Part shown: piece after piece, positions 59,028 through 64,000 of the stretch
Layout: every line of letters begins with the position of its first letter
Numbering within the stretch: the first letter of the stretch is position 1
NCBI RefSeq assembly: GCF_002811875.1
Contig: NZ_NPDZ01000003.1
Span: forward strand, 186,001 to 250,000
DNA length: 64,000 nucleotides
Direction: 5' to 3'
DNA from: Leptospira perolatii
Lineage (GTDB): Bacteria; Spirochaetota; Leptospiria; Leptospirales; Leptospiraceae
Made by a program: the position numbers and the translations under genes
The notes under the pieces: model-generated
What the model saw: only the letters and a program-made list of their open reading frames with translations
Told to the model about the DNA's origin: nothing
The model's database searches: none

Positions 59028-59072
59028 GACTTAATAAATGTACACAGCAAAGCTGAGCGAAAAGGCTTCTGC

Positions 59073-59516
59073 CTATTTACCTAAATTCTTTTGAATCGCA
59101 TTGGTTAAGAGGTCAGGCTGGTCTGTGCCGATTCTAAACTTGCTTCCATTTCGAAGAGATACTTCTACTGCATCCAGACCATAGATATTGAACATCCAAC
59201 CGTGTGGAGTGTACCTGACTCCCCATCCATACCACCAAGAATTCCGTACAGCCTTCGCGTTTATGATGTCCGGCATCTGAATCCTGCGAAAAATCAGGCC
59301 AAGTCCGAAACGAACCAGAACTTGCTTTTGGTCAACAGAAACTCTCAAGTCCCAAAAAAGTACCAAGCAAGCGAAGATCAAAGCAGAAACTGACCACATC
59401 GCCCACCGATAGGATTCTGCGTGCGCAGGATTAAAAAATCCGGCAACGCCTGGGAATAGGGTACCTAGTAACAACGGAATTCTAAACCACCAGCTGGATT
59501 GAGTGTGTTCGTACAT
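59073..59516 (-). CDS. Small membrane protein with two helices and a PH-like tail
   Basis: The 147-residue protein has two hydrophobic helices (about residues 10-30 and 36-56), then a soluble part of about 85 residues with alternating strands and a final helix: VSVDQKQVLVRFGLGLIFRRI, WWYGWGVRYTPHGWMFN and VEVSLRNGSKFRIGTDQP. This fits bacterial PH-like membrane proteins of unknown role. It is a single gene downstream of a PhoX-like gene on the same strand, with a 99-bp gap. Confidence 0.7.
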   Translation of the reverse strand: MYEHTQSSWWFRIPLLLGTLFPGVAGFFNPAHAESYRWAMWSVSALIFACLVLFWDLRVSVDQKQVLVRFGLGLIFRRIQMPDIINAKAVRNSWWYGWGVRYTPHGWMFNIYGLDAVEVSLRNGSKFRIGTDQPDLLTNAIQKNLGK

Positions 59517-59615
59517 TGTAATCCTTGAATATTCGAAGAAAGACTTGTTCTTTCCGAATAGATCATAAAAAGGAAAAAGAAAGTTACAAGCCAGATTCGG
59601 AAAGTCGAACCTTTT

Positions 59616-61280
59616 TCAGCTTCTTCGAATCGCGACGACTCCGGGTCTTGGGATATCTCCCTTCTTTCTTCTTGGCCAACGACTTGACGGATTGGAATAA
59701 TCTTTTGTAGTTTCGCCCGGGTGTTGTACTGAAAGAAACAGTACTTTATCCTTCTCCGCGAACCAAGGCCCTGTGAGTTCGGATCCTACTGGAGCAGACG
59801 CAAACTGGAATGCTTTTCCTTGGTGCCTTCCTGCAGTCGGTAAATAGAACAGACCATTATTTCCAAATTTTGCATATTGGTGATTTCCGATCAGTTTAGT
59901 TGTAATATCGGTGACCATCCAGAGATTGGCTAACCTATCAAATGCTAGATTGTCGGGAGAAGCAAATCCGGATTTTCCACCGCCGGCGGCAAACACTTCG
60001 AATTCAAATTCGATTCCTTCGTGGTCATGATCTTTTTCTACGATTCGAACAATTTGTCCGAATAAGTTCCCATGCTTATCGTTGTTGGTAAAGGACACAT
60101 AAATGCTCTTATCGATCGGATGTATTTCCAGATCCTCAGGTCTGTCCATTGGAGTAGCTCCCACACATTCTGCGGCAAGCCTGCAATGTACTAGTACGTC
60201 AGCTTGATTCTTAAAAAGTACGTTTCCGTTTTTGGCTTTGGCATTCCTTAGATCCTGATTCTTTTCATAATCTAAAGCGATCCACTTTCCAAATTCAAAA
60301 TTAGCGGCAAATAATGTTCCGGAATCTAATAAAGAAGAATTTAATTTTCCACTATCCGGGTCGTACGTGCCGTTCGAAACATACTTGTATACGTACTGAT
60401 CCTTTGAATCGTCTCCCATGTACACTACAAGCCTTCCGGACTTAGAAAGAGTAAGCGCGGTGTTCTCGTGCTCGAACCTTCCCAAGGCTGTATGTTTGAT
60501 CGGAGTCGAGTCTGGAGAGAAAGGATCTACCTCTACTACCCAGCCGTACTCTTTCGGATTCGTAAGATAGCAGTCTTCGATCATCCAGCTTACGTTCTCT
60601 TCGCAGGAAAGAACCGTATCCCAAAGAGTGATTCCTCCGGAACAATTTCCAAAAGTACCATAGGTTTCCGTTTTTCCGTCTAACGCTTCGGACCCGGATG
60701 CTGGTCCTGCAAATCGAATCGGCGTTCTGCCATGAATTCTCCGACCGAATTTCGAGTCCGGATCCAATTTCCAAATACCATTTACTTTTCTAAGATGTGT
60801 AACGGAACCGCCGAGATTGTAGAGATAAGTCTCTATTTGGGAGTCGGTTCTTTTTTGAGAAGATGATTTTTTATAATCGAATCCGTTCACATAATATTCA
60901 AGATCTCTTAAATACTCATGATTCGTCCAAAGTAGACCGCTATCCTTTTTACCAGGAAAAGGGAGAAAACAATTAAAGTCCGCGTTGAATCCAAAAGTAT
61001 CGCCTTTGCGATTCACTCTGTCACCGAACAGAGCAATAATATCGTACTGAAATCCTTCCGGCAAAATCAGATCGTCCTCGGTATTAGGTCGGATCGGAGT
61101 AAAAGGAAGTCCGTTTTCTAAGGCAGTGGATAAGGAACGACTTCGGCTTCTTGGAGTAGGAATCGGAAAGGATGATGTCAGAATCTCGCTTTTGGATAAG
61201 AGAGACCCTGATTTGACCGCGGCGAGAGCAAGCGCCCCCTTGCCTACGTAGCGTAGGAACTCCGACCGAGTGACCTTCAT
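59616..61280 (-). CDS. PhoX-like (DUF839) phosphatase
   Basis: The 554-residue precursor belongs to the PhoX/DUF839 family of calcium- and iron-dependent phosphatases, which act outside the cytoplasm. Markers are LPEGFQYDIIA, SGLLWTNHEYL, the metal-site cysteine/glutamate segment TVLSCEENVSWM, GRFEHENTAL, VYMGDDSKDQYVYKY and the late RPEDLEI with FTNNDKHG. The N-terminus has the shape of a Tat signal (TRSEFLRYVGKGALALAA), but serine stands in place of the second arginine. Substrates are phosphate esters, probably for phosphate scavenging. I see no PhoB-box-like sequence upstream. The start ATG at 61280 fits the signal. Confidence 0.85.
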   Translation of the reverse strand: MKVTRSEFLRYVGKGALALAAVKSGSLLSKSEILTSSFPIPTPRSRSRSLSTALENGLPFTPIRPNTEDDLILPEGFQYDIIALFGDRVNRKGDTFGFNADFNCFLPFPGKKDSGLLWTNHEYLRDLEYYVNGFDYKKSSSQKRTDSQIETYLYNLGGSVTHLRKVNGIWKLDPDSKFGRRIHGRTPIRFAGPASGSEALDGKTETYGTFGNCSGGITLWDTVLSCEENVSWMIEDCYLTNPKEYGWVVEVDPFSPDSTPIKHTALGRFEHENTALTLSKSGRLVVYMGDDSKDQYVYKYVSNGTYDPDSGKLNSSLLDSGTLFAANFEFGKWIALDYEKNQDLRNAKAKNGNVLFKNQADVLVHCRLAAECVGATPMDRPEDLEIHPIDKSIYVSFTNNDKHGNLFGQIVRIVEKDHDHEGIEFEFEVFAAGGGKSGFASPDNLAFDRLANLWMVTDITTKLIGNHQYAKFGNNGLFYLPTAGRHQGKAFQFASAPVGSELTGPWFAEKDKVLFLSVQHPGETTKDYSNPSSRWPRRKKGDIPRPGVVAIRRS

Positions 61281-61391
61281 AGTTCAACTTTGAAAAGTGT
61301 GATTAGGGCTTCTATTCGTTTTTTAGTCGAATTGAAAAAGGAAACTTAGTTGTAATAATCTGCACTCGGTTCAAGTTGAGAACCTTATAAG

Positions 61392-61895
61392 ATGAAAGCG
61401 CCCACGGCACCTTCCACTCCGTTCTTTCGTATCTTATTTGTAATGGGATTTCTTTCCCTCGTGTTCTTTGTCCCACTCTATCTGGTAGTCCGCGGCGAGA
61501 ATGTACACCAAGCCGAGCTCTACAAATCGTTAACGGGACCTGGGAAAAAAGAATTCGGCGTACTTACAGAAAAAACCAATCTAGAAAAGCTCGGAAGAAC
61601 AGTACATCTCTACACTTACCTTGTTTCCGACGAATTCGGCAAAAAGCACGAAGTCACAGAAGAGGTCGATGAGCAAACACACTTAAGATTAAGGGTCGGA
61701 GATACGGTTAACGTTCGTTGTAAAACGTGGACCTCCTTGGGAAAAAGGAGATTGATTGCCCGAATCCTTGGGAACAAGGCCCCCACACCTAACTTTCATT
61801 TTATGGAGATACTGTTTTTGAACGGAATCGCCTACTCCTTGTTAATCATCGGAATCGGTACGTATTACCGAATTTTCAAGGCGGCGGAAGAATAG
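61392..61895 (+). CDS. Two-helix membrane protein, DUF3592-like
   Basis: The 167-residue protein has a helix at each end (about residues 12-34 and 137-160). Between them is an external loop of about 100 residues rich in strands (GVLTEKTNLEKLG, VHLYTYLVSDEFGKKHEVTEEV, RVGDTVNVRCKTW). This layout fits DUF3592 membrane proteins of unknown function. The 3' end overlaps the convergent exported-protein gene by 20 bases. It is divergent from the PhoX-like gene. Confidence 0.65.
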   Translation: MKAPTAPSTPFFRILFVMGFLSLVFFVPLYLVVRGENVHQAELYKSLTGPGKKEFGVLTEKTNLEKLGRTVHLYTYLVSDEFGKKHEVTEEVDEQTHLRLRVGDTVNVRCKTWTSLGKRRLIARILGNKAPTPNFHFMEILFLNGIAYSLLIIGIGTYYRIFKAAEE

Positions 61896-62406
61896 TCGTA
61901 AAAGGATTTTCCTTTTGAAAAATCAATTGTACTTGGTAAGGCTCCTGCACATATTTTGCGGGATTCATCTCGTACGATATATAACAATAGTATTTTTCAT
62001 ACACTACGATGTACATATAGTCTTGGAATTTAATTTCCTGCATCTGATTGCGGATCCCTCTCATCCAGATAGAGTCTTCGTACACTCTTTCGTACCGAAT
62101 TGTTCCCGGAGTGACTTTTTTGAGTTCCTCGAGAGTCATTTTTTGGGGGTCTCTTTTTCTCAGCTCGAGCTTTAGGGATCGTATAATATTATATTCTAAT
62201 TTTGCTTTTGCGATGAGCTCGGTATTCGGTAAAGTCTTGAAGTAATACTCGTAGTATTCTTTATCGAGGGCAGACCCCTCTCTGTGAACCTCTCCCTCTT
62301 CGGCTGCAACTTTCTCTTTTTCGGAGCCTTGGGCACTAAGCAGGCTCGCGTACATAAATAAAATTGCTAAAATCGAATAGAAGGGTGTCCGCATTCTCGG
62401 TACCAT
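61876..62406 (-). CDS. Exported hypothetical protein
   Basis: I do not recognise this 176-residue precursor. It has a signal peptide (FYSILAILFMYASLLSAQG), then a charged linker (EKEKVAAEEGEVHRE), a helical part (KLEYNIIRSLKLELRKRD) and a strand-rich end with tyrosines (DYMYIVVYEKYYCYISYEM). It is probably periplasmic. Either the ATG at 62406 or the one at 62394 could start it. It lies 52 bp after htpG in the same direction, so it may be co-transcribed with it. Confidence 0.62.
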   Translation of the reverse strand: MVPRMRTPFYSILAILFMYASLLSAQGSEKEKVAAEEGEVHREGSALDKEYYEYYFKTLPNTELIAKAKLEYNIIRSLKLELRKRDPQKMTLEELKKVTPGTIRYERVYEDSIWMRGIRNQMQEIKFQDYMYIVVYEKYYCYISYEMNPAKYVQEPYQVQLIFQKENPFTTILPPP

Positions 62407-62458
62407 TATACGTATCGGTACGAACCCGAAATTTCACCCTCCTTTTTTTATTGCTGGA

Positions 62459-64000
62459 TCAAGCTTCTGTGAGCTCTTCTAGGAGTTCCTTCTGCCTTTT
62501 GAGTGAATTTGCGATTTCTTCCTCACCTAACAGTTTTGCCCCGAGCATGGCCATGTCGTACACAGACCGAGCTATTTTTTCGGCCTTTTCCGGTCTTAAG
62601 CCCTTGGAAAGGTTGAGAATGTTCCGGACCAGCTTGGACTTTCGATTGACCAAGAGTGTATGATTTCTCAAAAGTTCCGTGGATTTTTGACCGTACCTTT
62701 CGCTCATTTCTGCGATTCGACGCAGATGCTCGGGCAAAAGAATCACTGCCGGGACATCCTCTGATTTAAGCGCTTCGGTCCGGATCTCTACACCTTCCCT
62801 CGCAATCGCTCTTTGAAAGATTTCCTTAATCCGATCTTCTTCCGTTTTGTTTTCGGAATCCGCTAGTCCAGGACTAGCATCTTTATCCAAAATCGGATCT
62901 GCTAGTTCGGAATCTACTCTTTGGAATTTCCACTCTGGGTGTTTGGTTTCTAAGAATTGCAAAAAGTGAGAATCAATCTTTGAGTCCACTAAGATCGCCT
63001 CCAATCCGTGAGACTTCAACAGATCCATGTACACGGAAGACATTTCGCTTTCTCCGGCGTAATAGATCTTTTCTCCGTTCTTTTCCTTATTTCTAGAAAT
63101 ATAATCTTCCAAGCGGATCAATTCTCCGTTCGAAGATTTGAAAAATACGAGATCCCTTGCGGCTTCGTAGAATTTCTCGTCCGTCATCAGTCCGTATTTC
63201 AAGAACAAGGCGATTTCATCCCAGTTTTTTCGAAAGGATTCCTCGTTGGATTTGAATTCCTCGAGTAGCTTGTCGGAGACTTTCTTTACGATATGTGCTG
63301 AGATTTTCTTTACCAAAGGATCGTTCTGGAGAGAAGATCTGGATACGTTCAAAGGTAAATCCGGAATATCCAGAGTACCTTGCAAAACCGTCAAGAATTG
63401 CGGTACCAACTCCTTGGCATCGTCGGAAACGAACACATGATTGCAGTAGAGTTTGATTCCCATTCTGCTGATATCCAGTTCGTGACGAAGTTTCGGAAAA
63501 TATAATATACCTTGGAGTTTAAAAGGATAATCTACATTCAAGTGAATGTGAAACAGAGGTTCTCCCGCGAAAGGGAACAGATAGTTATAGAATTCCTCAT
63601 ACTGCTCTTTCTTTACAGAAGCAGGTGTTTCGCTCCACAGTGGTGTTTGTTTGTTCGCCTTTTCTTCTTTTACGTAAATTGGTACTGGAAGAAAATCACA
63701 GTATCTACGAATCAGCTCCTTTAATTTCCAGGCATCCAGGTATTCTCCCGAATCCGAATCTAAGAATAAAGTTATCTTAGTGCCTCGATCCTTTAAGTCG
63801 TTAGGCTTGAGTGAAAATTCGGTTCCGGATTCGCTCTCCCAAGTAACTCCTACGGTATCTTTTCGAAAAGATTTGGTTTCTATTCTTACCTTAGAAGAAA
63901 CCATAAAACAGGAGTAAAAGCCGAGCCCGAAATGGCCGATGATTTCGGGCATATCTCCTTCTTTTTGGTATTTTTTTACGAATTCCTCCGCACCTGAAAA
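62459..64000 (-). CDS. htpG: Chaperone HtpG (Hsp90), 5' end outside window
   Basis: The frame is open to the window edge, and the N-terminal part of the ATPase domain is missing. The visible part starts with [16 protein letters not shown] and continues with [18 protein letters not shown], which includes the ATP-lid region and the glycine-rich Hsp90 motif. The middle domain follows, with [30 protein letters not shown] [16 protein letters not shown] and [11 protein letters not shown]. The C-terminal dimerisation domain ends near EELTEA. HtpG is a cytoplasmic heat-shock chaperone. The linker between middle and C-terminal domains has acidic insertions. The exported-protein gene lies just downstream. 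Confidence 0.95.
   Translation of the reverse strand, partial: FSGAEEFVKKYQKEGDMPEIIGHFGLGFYSCFMVSSKVRIETKSFRKDTVGVTWESESGTEFSLKPNDLKDRGTKITLFLDSDSGEYLDAWKLKELIRRYCDFLPVPIYVKEEKANKQTPLWSETPASVKKEQYEEFYNYLFPFAGEPLFHIHLNVDYPFKLQGILYFPKLRHELDISRMGIKLYCNHVFVSDDAKELVPQFLTVLQGTLDIPDLPLNVSRSSLQNDPLVKKISAHIVKKVSDKLLEEFKSNEESFRKNWDEIALFLKYGLMTDEKFYEAARDLVFFKSSNGELIRLEDYISRNKEKNGEKIYYAGESEMSSVYMDLLKSHGLEAILVDSKIDSHFLQFLETKHPEWKFQRVDSELADPILDKDASPGLADSENKTEEDRIKEIFQRAIAREGVEIRTEALKSEDVPAVILLPEHLRRIAEMSERYGQKSTELLRNHTLLVNRKSKLVRNILNLSKGLRPEKAEKIARSVYDMAMLGAKLLGEEEIANSLKRQKELLEELTEA

Overview
The window looks like chromosomal DNA from a Leptospira species, probably one of the moderate-GC lineages outside the low-GC L. 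interrogans group. This rests on the gene content: DUF1554-type and short TIGR04454-like lipoproteins, a DUF1564-like protein, spirochaete-style lipoboxes, many SpoIIE/PP2C and two-component regulators, and a plant/trypanosome-type phosphofructokinase. The species assignment is inference. I found no rRNA, tRNA, CRISPR array, transposase or phage gene.

Layout. 1-5 kb: end of argB, a GAF-GAF-SpoIIE phosphatase, a phosphofructokinase and an exported protein. 5-12 kb: a minus-strand methionine-cycle operon (SahR-like ArsR-methyltransferase regulator, ahcY, ferredoxin, metH, small protein) behind a perfect 30-bp palindrome. 12-20 kb: haloalkane dehalogenase, FecR-domain protein, orphan DNA methyltransferase, EamA transporter, HAMP membrane protein, ECF sigma factor with FecR-type anti-sigma factor, DUF547 protein, lipoprotein. 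20-25 kb: GH5 glucosylceramidase-like enzyme paired with a patatin phospholipase, a repeat-rich gap, an MFS transporter. 25-32 kb: CoA-transferase, diguanylate cyclase, sodium symporter, hybrid histidine kinase. 32-42 kb: a CzcCBA-type metal efflux operon with an unusually small adaptor, PPK2, three exported metallo-beta-lactamase-fold proteins and a hydrolase. 42-46 kb: surface-type lipoproteins, a GC-rich structured gap, a methyltransferase and a membrane protein. 46-49.5 kb: ethylmalonyl-CoA-mutase-type meaA with its meaB chaperone. 49.6-52.5 kb: an exported caspase-like/ankyrin protein and a fatty-acid desaturase. 52.5-58 kb: a partner-switching signalling locus (RsbW-like kinase, sensor SpoIIE phosphatase, NAD-kinase-like protein, STAS antagonist). 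58-64 kb: an orphan AT-rich gene next to a highly structured sequence, a PhoX-like phosphatase, small membrane/exported proteins and the 3' two-thirds of htpG.

How the genes fit together. Cobalamin is a recurring theme: metH and meaA both use it, and the ferredoxin between ahcY and metH may supply electrons for MetH reactivation. Signalling is heavily of the PP2C/STAS/anti-sigma kind. A 16-bp imperfect palindrome, TGTCGAAGTTACGACA, recurs seven times between genes and once inside a gene, twice as facing inverted pairs. It is the strongest signal not explained by ordinary gene annotation.
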